From Mycobacterium colombiense CECT 3035 (GTDB taxonomy: Bacteria; Actinomycetota; Actinomycetes; Mycobacteriales; Mycobacteriaceae): 64,000 nt of DNA. Below, in pieces: positions 26,421 to 35,447 of this stretch. The stretch is from positions 3,038,001 through 3,102,000 of the forward strand of contig NZ_CP020821.1 in the NCBI RefSeq assembly GCF_002105755.1, given 5' to 3'. Position 1 is the stretch's first letter. Every line of letters starts with the position of its first letter. Both the position numbers and the translations under genes were made by a program. The notes under the pieces were generated by a model. It was not told the origin of the DNA. It was given only the letters and a program-made list of their open reading frames with translations, and ran no database searches.

Positions 26421-26492
26421 AGCTCAACCGTAGCGGCGCCGGGCCGCGCGGTCCCGCCACACGCCCGTCGCGCGCCCCACGCGATCGAACGG

Positions 26493-27110
26493 ATGTGCGA
26501 TAAACTCGCGTCCGTGGAGATCGCGGTTCAAGGCTCCCTGTTCCAGCACACCGAGCGCAGGCAGCTCGGTGACGGCGCGTTCATCGAGATCCGCGCCGGC
26601 TGGCTCACCGACGCCGATGACCTGCTGGACGCCCTGCTGTCGACGGTGCCCTGGCGCGAGGAGCGCCGACAGATGTACGACCGGGTCGTCGACGTGCCGC
26701 GGCTGGTGAGCTTTCACGACCTCACGGTGGACGACCCGCCGCACCCGGAGCTGGCCCGGCTCCGGCGCCGGCTCAACGACATCTACGCCGGCGAGCTCGG
26801 TGAGCCGTTCACCACGGTCGGGTTGTGTTGCTATCGCGACGGCTCGGATAGCGTGGCCTGGCACGGCGACACCATCGGCCGCAGCAGTTCCGAGGACACC
26901 ATGGTGGCGATCGTCAGCCTGGGCGCCACCCGCTCGTTCGCGATGCGCCGCCGCGGCGGCGGACCGTCGCTGCGGCTGCCGCAGGCGCACGGCGACCTGC
27001 TGGTGATGGGCGGCTCGTGCCAACGCACCTGGGAACATGCGGTGCCCAAGACGACGGCATCCGTCGGCCCCCGGGTCAGCATCCAGTTCCGCCCCCGCGG
27101 CGTGCGTTAG
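26493..27110 (+). CDS. AlkB-like 2-oxoglutarate/Fe(II)-dependent dioxygenase
   Basis: This 205-residue protein is of the AlkB family (Rv1000c-like), whose members repair alkylated DNA or RNA bases by oxidative demethylation. The iron facial triad is visible as VAWHGDTIG (His and Asp near residue 125) and RTWEHAVPK (second His near 180). The 2-oxoglutarate-binding arginines are in PRVSIQFRPR. The opening VEIAVQGSLFQHTE also fits. I start at ATG 26493, giving 205 residues. The GTG at 26514 is a close alternative. It runs divergently from arcA. Confidence 0.88.
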   Translation: MCDKLASVEIAVQGSLFQHTERRQLGDGAFIEIRAGWLTDADDLLDALLSTVPWREERRQMYDRVVDVPRLVSFHDLTVDDPPHPELARLRRRLNDIYAGELGEPFTTVGLCCYRDGSDSVAWHGDTIGRSSSEDTMVAIVSLGATRSFAMRRRGGGPSLRLPQAHGDLLVMGGSCQRTWEHAVPKTTASVGPRVSIQFRPRGVR

Positions 27111-27150
27111 GCGGGCCGATGCCATCAAGCCCAGCGGCGGTCGCCGAGCC

Positions 27151-27801
27151 TCAGGTGCGCACCGCCGACACGGCCTTGACGAGCAGGTCGCGCGCCCGCT
27201 GGGTGTCAATCGCCGCGACGGGCTGGTTGGGCAGCACCAACGGGTTGGCGATCACGATCACCTGGTAGTCGCCGAATGCGGCCGAATAGTCGTACAGCTC
27301 ACCGGTCCGCGGACCGCCCGGTGTCAGGGCCTGCATGACGCGGTGCACGCCCAGCGTGCGGGTGCTCTCGATCTGCGGCACGTCGACCACCTGAACACCA
27401 CCCCGCATCTGCGGCCCGGTGAACGTCACCTTGTTGCAGTCCTTGCCGGGGTCGTTGAACGGCAACGCTTTTGAGGTCTCCAGCGCGATCACCACGAACC
27501 GGTTGCCGCGACCCTCGGCGGTGACCGCGGACATGTTGCCCTTCAGGTCCGCCGGCATGTCCGGTCCGGCCGCCACTTTCGCGCAGTTCGCCGGGTCGAA
27601 GGTCAACCCGTCGGGCAGTTTGCGGCCCGCCAGCAGCTTGGGGTCGATTCCCCGTTCGCTGATGTCGCTGACCTTGAACTCGGGTCCGAAGCTGGACTTC
27701 ACATCGACGACTTTGTCGATGTCGACCTTTGCCGAGTGAGTGGCCGAAGAGCAGCCGGCCAGGACGCAGACGGCCACGACCGCGAGCAACATCTTGGACA
27801 T
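27151..27801 (-). CDS. DUF5642-type lipoprotein, copy 1
   Basis: This 216-residue predicted lipoprotein has a signal peptide LLAVVAVCVLAGC with a perfect lipobox. I choose the ATG at 27801 (MSKMLLAV). An upstream in-frame start at 27819 adds six residues. The mature protein has paired cysteines (FDPANCAKV and GKDCNKV) and a C-terminal YDYSAAFGDYQVIVIANPL segment shared with the upstream neighbour. It resembles Rv0999, an exported mycobacterial protein of unknown function. It lies 27 bases downstream of the second copy, so the two are probably co-transcribed. Confidence 0.78.
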   Translation of the reverse strand: MSKMLLAVVAVCVLAGCSSATHSAKVDIDKVVDVKSSFGPEFKVSDISERGIDPKLLAGRKLPDGLTFDPANCAKVAAGPDMPADLKGNMSAVTAEGRGNRFVVIALETSKALPFNDPGKDCNKVTFTGPQMRGGVQVVDVPQIESTRTLGVHRVMQALTPGGPRTGELYDYSAAFGDYQVIVIANPLVLPNQPVAAIDTQRARDLLVKAVSAVRT

Positions 27802-27828
27802 CGTGGCCAATCTACCCAAGCGGCTGGC

Positions 27829-28518
27829 TCAGCCGCGCAACGTGGACACCGTTTTGGCGAGCAGATCCGCGGCGAATTGCGGCGGCAGCACCGGAAGCGC
27901 CGAACCCGGATCGGTGGTCAGCGTGGTGAATGCGTAGTAGTCGCCCAGGTAAGCGGTGAATGTGTAAGTGCGCGAATCTATTTCGGTACCCGATTCGACG
28001 GAGGACTTCACGTCGGCCACCATGCCGACGGTGTCGACACCCTCGACGTGCGGCGCGTCGGTGAGGTGGACGTGCACGACGGTGCGCCCGGCGGTCTCCG
28101 ACCACTGCGAACAGGAGGCCACCAGGTCGTCCGGGAAATCCACCGGCTCAGGCAAAGCCACCACCACCGCATCGACGATGCCGCCGCTCCCCGACCCCGA
28201 CACGCCCTGCGCCGACTGGTCGCGCCCGTTGCCGGGGTCGGCCAGGGCCCCGCATTTGGCGGGCCTGGCCTGCAGGTCGTCCCCCAGGCTCCAGATCACC
28301 CTAGGTGAGGCCGCGCTGGGAATCCCGGTGGTCACCTCGTAACCGGGCGGCAGGTCGCGAACGACCCGTTTGATGTTGGCGGGGTTGACGGCAACGGCGC
28401 GCGCCGGAGCGGATTTCGTGGTTTTGGCCGATGGTGCGTGTGCGGGCGAGTGACCGCACGCGGCGATGACCACCGTGAGCACGGCGGCCAGCGACGGGCC
28501 AATCCGGAACGGCCGCAT
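27829..28518 (-). CDS. DUF5642-type lipoprotein, copy 2
   Basis: This predicted lipoprotein of about 229 residues has a signal peptide ending in TVVIAACGHS (lipobox IAAC). Shared with copy 1 are the RVVRDLPPGYEV opening, a cysteine pair (KCGAL, SCSQW) and the YTFTAYLGDYYAFTTLTT/LPPQFAADLL ending. I start at ATG 28518 because it gives a proper signal peptide. No clear ribosome-binding site is visible there, and two ATG codons at 28536 and 28539 are alternatives. Low overall identity between the copies points to an old tandem duplication. The function is unknown. Confidence 0.74.
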   Translation of the reverse strand: MRPFRIGPSLAAVLTVVIAACGHSPAHAPSAKTTKSAPARAVAVNPANIKRVVRDLPPGYEVTTGIPSAASPRVIWSLGDDLQARPAKCGALADPGNGRDQSAQGVSGSGSGGIVDAVVVALPEPVDFPDDLVASCSQWSETAGRTVVHVHLTDAPHVEGVDTVGMVADVKSSVESGTEIDSRTYTFTAYLGDYYAFTTLTTDPGSALPVLPPQFAADLLAKTVSTLRG

Positions 28519-28705
28519 GAGGAGTTGATAACACATCATGCGGGCATATCTGCGGAACCGCAGCCCGCACACGAGCACCGGCCGGGAAAGGCACAGGCGA
28601 TTCCCCAACGTGCTAGCGCATGCGCCAGCGGATTTTGCCGTCGCCTGATGGTGCGGAGACCGGCCGTCTCCCTTGGAAGCGTCCGTGAAGAAGGCCGGCC
28701 CCGTC

Positions 28706-29776
<1,071 letters not shown>

Positions 29777-29942
29777 CTACCGCGCCGGCCCGAACACCCC
29801 GGATGCGGTCGGATGTTGCCAGGTTATGAGCAGGGTTGCGGCTGGGGCAAGGATGGACTAGGTCACGCCGGTTCGACCAGCGTCAGGAGCCGCACAGCGG
29901 CACTCGTCGCCACCTGGGCGCCGAGGGTCACAGGGCGCCGGG

Positions 29943-30497
29943 CTAGTGCACCGCCTGCGCGTTCAGAATCAAGTCGGCGGCCGCGGCAAGGTCGTCGACG
30001 ACGAAGTCGACGTCGCCGCAGGCCCGGCCACCCGGGCGGAGCAGGATTGTCGCCGCCCCCGCCGCCCGGCCCGCCATCATGTCGATGTCGCTGTCGCCGA
30101 CCATCACCGACTCGGCCAGGCCGAAGCCGTGCTCGCGCGCGGCGCGCACCAGCATGCCGGCCAGCGGCTTGCGACACTCGCAGCTGTCCGCCGCGTGCGG
30201 GCAGTGATAGGCGGCATCGAGCCGCGCGCCTTTGCAGGCCAGCAGTTCACCCAGGCGCCGCTGGATCAACGCGAAATGCGCTGGGTCGGCGCCCTTTTCC
30301 GATAGCCAGCGCTGGTTGGTCACCAGCACGGTCCGCAGGCCCGCGGCGTTCAGTGTGGCCAGCGCGGCGGCGGCGCCGGGCAACAGCACCAGCTCGTCGG
30401 GTGTTCGGATGTATTCGCCCTCGGCGGCCTTGACGTTGATCGTGCCGTCCCGGTCCAGGAACACGGCGCGCACGGTGCGCAGGTCGGGGGCGGCCAT
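29943..30497 (-). CDS. gmhB: D-glycero-heptose-1,7-bisphosphate phosphatase (HAD family)
   Basis: This 184-residue HAD-superfamily phosphatase removes the C7 phosphate of heptose 1,7-bisphosphate in nucleotide-heptose synthesis. The nucleophile motif AVFLDRDGTINV is at residue 11. Motif II is VLVTNQRW, and the zinc loop characteristic of GmhB is CPHAADSCECRKPLAGML near residue 95. The acidic motif MVGDSDIDMMAGRAAG is near 133. It follows the broken gmhA by 7 bases and hddA upstream of that, in the order of a GDP-heptose operon. The homologue in M. tuberculosis is Rv0114, located elsewhere. A histidinol-phosphate phosphatase is the main alternative. Confidence 0.88.
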   Translation of the reverse strand: MAAPDLRTVRAVFLDRDGTINVKAAEGEYIRTPDELVLLPGAAAALATLNAAGLRTVLVTNQRWLSEKGADPAHFALIQRRLGELLACKGARLDAAYHCPHAADSCECRKPLAGMLVRAAREHGFGLAESVMVGDSDIDMMAGRAAGAATILLRPGGRACGDVDFVVDDLAAAADLILNAQAVH

Positions 30498-30504
30498 CGT
30501 CGAT

Positions 30505-31121
30505 TCAGGACGGCCTGGAAAACAATGCCGCTTCGACCATTTCGCAGATGGAGTGGCCCAGGTGCAGGCATGCCTCCTGGATCCGTCCGGTGTCGTGGCT
30601 GGGCACCCGGATGCAGATGTCGGCGACGCCGGCCACCTTGCCGCCGTGCGCGCCGGTGAGCGTCACGGTCGTCATCCCCGCCTGGCCGGCCGCCTCGAGC
30701 GCGCGGACGACGTTGGGAGAGTTGCCCGATGTGGTCAGCCCCACCACCACGTCGCCGGGCGCCCCGCGGCGAGGACCAGACGGGCGAACACCTCGTCGTA
30801 GGAGTAGTCGTTGCCGATCGCCGTGATCGCCGCGGTGGCGTCGGGAAGGCTGATCGCCGCCAGGCCGGGGCGGTCAAAAGCGAAGCGGCCCATCAGCTCG
30901 GCCGCCAGGTGGCCGGCGTCTTGCGCGGAGCCGCCGTTGCCGAAGAAGATCACCTTGCCGCCGGCGCGCAGCGAGCCGATGATCACGCGGGCCACCTCGA
31001 CGGCCTGCGCGGCGAAATCACCCTGCTGCATTTGTTGCTTGACCGCGATGGTCTCGGCAAGCCGCTGCTGCACCAGCTCCACGCTCGGTGCCACGACATC
31101 GGACTCGGTTAGGCCTGCCAT
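30505..31121 (-). pseudogene. gmhA: Phosphoheptose isomerase with one-base frameshift
   Basis: This gene encodes sedoheptulose-7-phosphate isomerase, the first step to heptose. It is split between two frames. Bases 31121 to 30735 encode the N-terminal two-thirds (KVIFFGNGGSAQDAGHLAAEL, then AIGNDYSYDEVFARL). Bases 30750 to 30505 encode the rest in another frame (VVVGLTTSGNSPNVVRALEAA). Restoring one G in the CCCGG run near 30755 on the minus strand would give AAGRPGDVVVGLTTSGN, the expected family sequence, about 205 residues in all. This is therefore a recent one-base deletion or a sequence error. The start overlaps hddA by 13 bases. As given, the product loses its C-terminal third. Confidence 0.87.
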
Positions 31122-32188
31122 GTCGTCAATCCCTTGCTCTCGAACGCGAATTCGGTGATCGTGGCGCCGGCGCCCTCGAGGGCTTCGATGAGTCGGTGCT
31201 TTTTGGCGAAGTCACAGAACAACAGGATGTATCCCCCACCACCGGCCCCGGTGAGCTTGCCGCCCAGCGCCCCGTTCTTCCTGGCGAGCTCGTACAGGTC
31301 GTCGATGCGCTCGTTGGTGATGTAGGGCGACATGCGCTTCTTCTGATTCCACGCCTCGCCGAGCAGCGCGCCGAAGTCGTTCAGCTTGCCCGTCAGCAGC
31401 GCCGCCTTCATCGCGACCGCCAGATCTTTCTGGGCCCGCAGGCCCGCCAGGGTGTCGTCGGAACCCGTTGTGGCGCGCCGGGTTTGGTCCTCGATCACGC
31501 GCGCGGAGTCGCGGGTGATGCCGGTATAACACAGCAGCAGGCTGAGCTCGAGTTCGAAGGCCGTCTCGTCGCGGATCCGCAGGGGATTGACGATCACCCG
31601 GTCGCTGAACTCGATGAAGTTGAATCCGCCGAACGTCGCGGCGTACATGTCCTGCAGGCCGCCCGCGATGCCCAGGTCGTCGCGTTCGATGGCGCACGCC
31701 AGCTGGGCGGTCTCGTACTCGCCCATCGGCACCCGGTAGTGCTCGGCGAGCAGGCCGGTGAGCGCGACCATCATCGTCGACGACGAGCCCAGCCCCGAGC
31801 CGGGTGGGGCGCTGGATCGCAGCACCAGGTCGTAGCCGTCCGTGCCGTCGCGCCCGAACCTGCGCACCGCGGCCTTGATCAGGTCGAGGCTGCCGTCGTA
31901 AAGGATTTCGCTGTCCAGCGTCATCTCGTGCGTGGTCTTGAAATCCACCGACTCGATGCTGACCCGGCGATCGGTGCGCGGCGCGAGCGATCCCTGGGCG
32001 TAGCGGTCGATGGTGGCCGACAGGACGCAGCCGCCTTCGGTCGTCGGGAACGGCGGGACGTCGGTGCCGCCTCCGGCGAACGAGATCCGCAGCGGCGCTC
32101 GTGCGCGAATTCGTGGGCGCGTCACGGGGATTCGCTGTGTTCCGGTAGCGAATCTGGAGAGACCACACGCGCCACGTGCTAATCCCAT
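31109..32188 (-). CDS. hddA: D-glycero-D-manno-heptose-7-phosphate kinase (GHMP family)
   Basis: This sugar kinase of up to 359 residues phosphorylates heptose 7-phosphate at C1. GHMP motifs are clear: RAPLRISFAGGGTDVPPF near residue 30, the ATP loop SSAPPGSGLGSSSTMMVALTG near 125 and the C-terminal GGKLTGAGGGGYILLF near 315. The GRYP-like sugar segment IAGGLQDMYAATFGG is present. The ATG at 32188 has AGGA upstream. A GTG at 32125 would start just before the conserved region and is possible. It leads the hddA-gmhA-gmhB run. No GDP-transferase (hddC) gene is in the window. It resembles Rv0115. Confidence 0.88.
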   Translation of the reverse strand: MGLARGACGLSRFATGTQRIPVTRPRIRARAPLRISFAGGGTDVPPFPTTEGGCVLSATIDRYAQGSLAPRTDRRVSIESVDFKTTHEMTLDSEILYDGSLDLIKAAVRRFGRDGTDGYDLVLRSSAPPGSGLGSSSTMMVALTGLLAEHYRVPMGEYETAQLACAIERDDLGIAGGLQDMYAATFGGFNFIEFSDRVIVNPLRIRDETAFELELSLLLCYTGITRDSARVIEDQTRRATTGSDDTLAGLRAQKDLAVAMKAALLTGKLNDFGALLGEAWNQKKRMSPYITNERIDDLYELARKNGALGGKLTGAGGGGYILLFCDFAKKHRLIEALEGAGATITEFAFESKGLTTWQA

Positions 32189-32247
32189 CGTTCGGCGTCC
32201 TGAAGCGCCGCCAGCCTAACAGGCTGACCAGCGCTGTCGCCGGGTTT

Positions 32248-33381
32248 TCAGGCGATCCTTTGACTCGGCTGCAGCACGAAATCGGCCACGATCGTGGCCA
32301 TGTCGTCGAGTGCGCGGCGAGCGATGACCTCGTAGCCGTGGGTGCTCAGGGTGGGCAGGCACAGCAGGCCGGCGCGGGCGGTCAGCCCGTACGCCTTGGC
32401 GTGCGAGGCGTCGGATTCGAAGGCGCCCAGCGCGGCCGGCTGCGGCGACAGCTCGCGGTCGGTCGCGATTTTCAGCAGCCGGTCGGCGACTTCCTTGTCG
32501 TAGACGCAGAGCGCGTCGCTGTAACCGATGATCGGACCGCCGGTGACGCTGGTGTTGTATTCGCGTTCGGTGGGGCCGACCTCGAGGGCCAGGGTGAGGT
32601 CGCCGGGCAGGTGAGAGCTGGCATAGCTGCCGCCGACGCCGCCGATCTCTTCGTTCGTGGTGAACACCAGGTACACGTCGTCGGCGGGCCGCTGCCCGCG
32701 CTCGTGCAGCAGGCGCGCGGCCCGCAGCAGAGCGGTCACCGCGGCACGGTCGTCGAGGAAGTAAGCGCCAACGTAGTCGCCGATCTCGACCAAATCCCTC
32801 TTGCTGCGCTCCACACACACCCGGGTGCCCGCGTGCACTCCCGCCGCGCTCAGCTCCTCGGTGCTGCGTCCGGTGAAGACGTAGACGTGCTGCCAGTCCA
32901 GCGCACGGTCACCCTGATCGGGCTTGGTCTCCCAGATCCGCGGGCTCTCCTTGGTGGTGTGCTCGGAGCCGAGAGTCAGTACCGCGGTGAGGGTTTCGTT
33001 GTCACCGAGCACAGCGACCGGGCCCAGGCCGAAGTTGCCCGGATACATTGTCCCGAGCTGCGTCAGATGCAGTGTGCCATCGGATTCCACGCGCTTGACG
33101 ACCATGGATATCTCGTCCATGTGCGCCATCACCCGGGTTGCGGTACCGGGGTCGGACGTCGTCCGGTGGCGATGATCGTGCGTGCCGGCATCGGCGGCCG
33201 AGGGATCGGCGGCGAAGTAGCCGATCAGGTTGCCGGCGTCGTCGGTCCACATGTCGTCGGCCAGGGGCTGCAGTTCGCGGGCGATGACCGCGCGGACCGC
33301 GTCCTCCTGGCCGGGCGGCCCGTAGGTCCCAACTAGTTCTTGCAGCAACTCGTCGGTGGAGTCGCGGTCGGGGTGCGCCAT
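32248..33381 (-). CDS. M42-family metallo-aminopeptidase
   Basis: This 377-residue protein belongs to the M42 family of dinuclear metal aminopeptidases (glutamyl aminopeptidase/endoglucanase CelM group), cytoplasmic and often forming dodecameric shells. Expected metal-site segments are present: MAHMDEISMVV near residue 95, YFLDDRAAVTALL near 209, FTTNEEIGGVG near 242 and the closing DASHAKAYGL near 328. The segment LALEVGPTE near 266 has Glu where many relatives have Asp. The GC-rich start ATG at 33381 is preceded by GAGGATC. It lies 59 bases upstream of hddA on the same strand and may be co-transcribed, without an obvious metabolic link. Confidence 0.86.
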   Translation of the reverse strand: MAHPDRDSTDELLQELVGTYGPPGQEDAVRAVIARELQPLADDMWTDDAGNLIGYFAADPSAADAGTHDHRHRTTSDPGTATRVMAHMDEISMVVKRVESDGTLHLTQLGTMYPGNFGLGPVAVLGDNETLTAVLTLGSEHTTKESPRIWETKPDQGDRALDWQHVYVFTGRSTEELSAAGVHAGTRVCVERSKRDLVEIGDYVGAYFLDDRAAVTALLRAARLLHERGQRPADDVYLVFTTNEEIGGVGGSYASSHLPGDLTLALEVGPTEREYNTSVTGGPIIGYSDALCVYDKEVADRLLKIATDRELSPQPAALGAFESDASHAKAYGLTARAGLLCLPTLSTHGYEVIARRALDDMATIVADFVLQPSQRIA

Positions 33382-33420
33382 GAGATCCTCTCCGTCGGTG
33401 GGTTCAGAGGATCAGTACCC

Positions 33421-33441
33421 GCGATAGCCTGCGCCTATCGC
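33421..33441. terminator. Hairpin between the Rieske oxygenase and M42 peptidase genes
   Basis: GCGATAG, a 7-base loop, then CTATCGC form a perfect 7-base-pair stem, 19 bases past the oxygenase stop and 40 bases before the peptidase start. No T-run follows, so it could be a U-less mycobacterial terminator or an operator for the peptidase gene. Confidence 0.4.
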
Positions 33442-33459
33442 AACGGTATGAAAACGTCG

Positions 33460-34629
33460 TCAAGCCAGCGCGACGCCCAGTTCTTGCGCGAACACCTTGA
33501 TCATGTGCTGGACGGCGATTTCGTTGCGTCCGATGATCATGTGGTCGTGCTGGCCGTGCCGGACGCCCTCGCCGCACTGGGGCAGCATCGCGAAGTCCTC
33601 GTCGCGCACGGCGGCGTGCACCCCGTCGAAGACCGTGTCGTAGGCCGTTCTCATCTCGTCGTTGGTGGCCGGGATGCGGCCCATCCAGCTGTGCCGGACC
33701 GTGCAGCGGGTCGGTTCACCGGCGGGCAGCATGTCGATGATCTCCACACCGACCGGGCTGTTGGCCAGGATGAGGTTCGGATACACCCAATAGATCACGC
33801 CCATGTTCGTCGAGGGGTCGAGCGACGCGGAGGGGTCGGTGTCCGCGTCGGTGATCCAGGTGAACGGGAACCCGATGCGGTGGTGCTTGCCGAATTCGTC
33901 GTAGACCATCGTGTTGGCCAGGGTGTTCTGCCCGATGAGGCTCTCACCGTGCACGTAGGGGAAGTGGTAACCCTCGGCGAACGCTTCCAGGGCGCCCTTC
34001 CACGACACCTCGGACGTGAATTCGCGTTGCGTGTGATAGCCGTACGATTCGTAGTTCCACAGCGCCAGCTCGGTACCGAAGTCGCCGAGGTGCGCGTCGA
34101 GGTCGATGGTCGCGTCGGCGGTCAGCACCGCCCAGATGAAGCCGTGCCGCTCCTCGGAGGGCAGCTCCACCAGGCCGTACGCCTTGAAGTCCATCGAATC
34201 GAAGCCCGCCCTGCCGGGGACGCTGAACAGTTCGCCGGTGTTGCGGTAGGTCCAGGCGTGATACGGGCAGACGAACCGTGAGGCGTTGCCCGAGCCGCAG
34301 GCCGGCATCGCCCCGCGGTGCCGGCAGTAGTTGAGCAACACGTGGCTGGCGCCGGTGCGGTCGCGGGTGACCAACAGCGAATCGCCCAGCACCGAGCGCA
34401 CCACGTAGTCGTTCTTGTTGGCCACCTGCGCCGACGGGACGATCGCCAGCGGCACCCGGCGCAGGATCTGCGATTCCTCGATCTCGGTGATCTTGGGGTC
34501 GCGGTAGTAGTGCAGCGGCACCCGCAGTTCGCGTTCGGCCAGGTCGGTCGTCTTGTCCCGGGCGTGACGCAGGCCCCGCCGCGTCAACGCCTCGTCGGTG
34601 CCGCTCACCGGCTTGTCGATCGTCGTCAC
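33460..34629 (-). CDS. Rieske-type aromatic ring-hydroxylating oxygenase, alpha subunit
   Basis: This 389-residue non-heme iron oxygenase catalytic subunit has an N-terminal Rieske [2Fe-2S] domain with CRHRGAMPACG and CPYHAWTY supplying the CxH and CxxH ligands near residues 90-115. The C-terminal mononuclear iron domain shows the helix EGYHFPYVHGESL with its two histidines near 210. The GTG at 34629 is chosen because GAAGGAG lies about eight bases upstream. The open frame extends 11 codons further. Reductase and ferredoxin partners are absent nearby. It faces a TetR regulator across an inverted repeat, implying substrate-controlled expression. The substrate is unknown. Confidence 0.9.
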   Translation of the reverse strand: MTTIDKPVSGTDEALTRRGLRHARDKTTDLAERELRVPLHYYRDPKITEIEESQILRRVPLAIVPSAQVANKNDYVVRSVLGDSLLVTRDRTGASHVLLNYCRHRGAMPACGSGNASRFVCPYHAWTYRNTGELFSVPGRAGFDSMDFKAYGLVELPSEERHGFIWAVLTADATIDLDAHLGDFGTELALWNYESYGYHTQREFTSEVSWKGALEAFAEGYHFPYVHGESLIGQNTLANTMVYDEFGKHHRIGFPFTWITDADTDPSASLDPSTNMGVIYWVYPNLILANSPVGVEIIDMLPAGEPTRCTVRHSWMGRIPATNDEMRTAYDTVFDGVHAAVRDEDFAMLPQCGEGVRHGQHDHMIIGRNEIAVQHMIKVFAQELGVALA

Positions 34630-34660
34630 CCTGGTCTCCTTCGCCTCGCCGCCTCGGACC

Positions 34661-34685
34661 ATACAATCACTATCATTTGTATTGT
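34661..34685. promoter_or_regulatory. Inverted repeat in the Rieske/TetR divergent promoter, likely TetR operator
   Basis: ATACAA (34661-34666) and TTGTAT (34677-34682) are perfect inverted arms 10 bases apart. A second overlapping dyad, ACAAT (34663-34667) and ATTGT (34681-34685), shares the site. The tract is AT-rich in a GC-rich chromosome and lies between divergent starts at 34629 and 34721, as expected for a TetR-type operator overlapping both promoters. Confidence 0.6.
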
Positions 34686-34720
34686 CAAGATGGGCGCCCG
34701 GGGTGTGCGACGATCACGCC

Positions 34721-35329
34721 ATGCGCCGGCACGGCTGGTCGGGTGACATCCCGGCCGACGACGATGAGGCGATCGCGCGCATCCTGCGCGCGACGCGCAG
34801 CGCCATCGACGCGCGCGGAACCGTGAGCGTCTCGGAGGTCGCGTCGACGCTCGGCGTGACACGGCAGACGATCTACCGGTACTTCCCCACCCACGAGGCA
34901 CTGCTTGGCGCGACGGCACTGTCCGCCGTCGACGGGTTCCTGGATCGCCTTGCGGCGCATCTTGGTTCGATCACCGACCCGACCGAGGCGGTGGTCGAGG
35001 GCATCGCCTACACCTTCGAACAACTCGCGCACGACAAATACCTCGGCCTGGTGTTCCAGCCCGGCAAGGCCAGCGCCTTCACCGCGGGCGTCACCTCCGA
35101 CATGGCCATCTCGTTCGGCCGGTCGATCCTGCGGCGATTCGACGTCGATTGGGCCGCAGCGGGATTCGCCGAGCGCAGGTTCGACGAACTGGTCGAGATC
35201 ATGCTGCGGACCCTGCAGTCGCTCATCGTCGACCCCGGCCGGCCGCCGCGCAGCGCCCCGCAGCTGCGACGGTTCCTGGACGACTGGATCGCGCCGTCGG
35301 TGCGCGCCCACGCCGCGGTCGAGCGCTGA
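34721..35329 (+). CDS. TetR/AcrR-family transcriptional regulator
   Basis: This 202-residue dimeric repressor has an N-terminal helix-turn-helix: AIARILRATRSAIDARGTVSVSEVASTLGVTRQTIYRYFPTHE in segments spanning residues 16-60, with TRQTIYRYFPTHEALL as the recognition helix. The all-helical ligand-binding domain follows (VEGIAYTFEQLAHDKYLG onward). I start at ATG 34721. The open frame upstream overlaps the operator and is not conserved-looking. It is divergent from the Rieske oxygenase gene with 91 bases between starts, so it most likely represses that gene and itself. The ligand is unknown. Confidence 0.88.
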   Translation: MRRHGWSGDIPADDDEAIARILRATRSAIDARGTVSVSEVASTLGVTRQTIYRYFPTHEALLGATALSAVDGFLDRLAAHLGSITDPTEAVVEGIAYTFEQLAHDKYLGLVFQPGKASAFTAGVTSDMAISFGRSILRRFDVDWAAAGFAERRFDELVEIMLRTLQSLIVDPGRPPRSAPQLRRFLDDWIAPSVRAHAAVER

Positions 35330-35421
35330 TCGGCAGGGGGCGGCGGCAATCATGGCCTCCGTCAACGGCTTACGGCGCGGCTAGCTCGCCGACCCAGGAA
35401 ACGATTCAGCTGCCGGATGAC

Positions 35422-35447
35422 TTCGTACGCTACTATCTACGTATGAA
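35422..35447 (+). promoter_or_regulatory. Near-perfect inverted repeat over the CDF transporter start
   Basis: TTCGTAC at 35422-35428 and GTATGAA at 35441-35447 match as inverted arms in 6 of 7 positions with 12 bases between them. The right arm includes the ATG. A metal-sensing repressor site is one reading, but no sensor gene is adjacent. The dyad may be coincidental. Confidence 0.3.

Noticed and set aside
30735..30765. Programmed ribosomal frameshift in gmhA
   Set aside because: No slippery heptamer or downstream pseudoknot is evident, and GmhA is not known to use recoding. A one-base deletion or sequence error is simpler.
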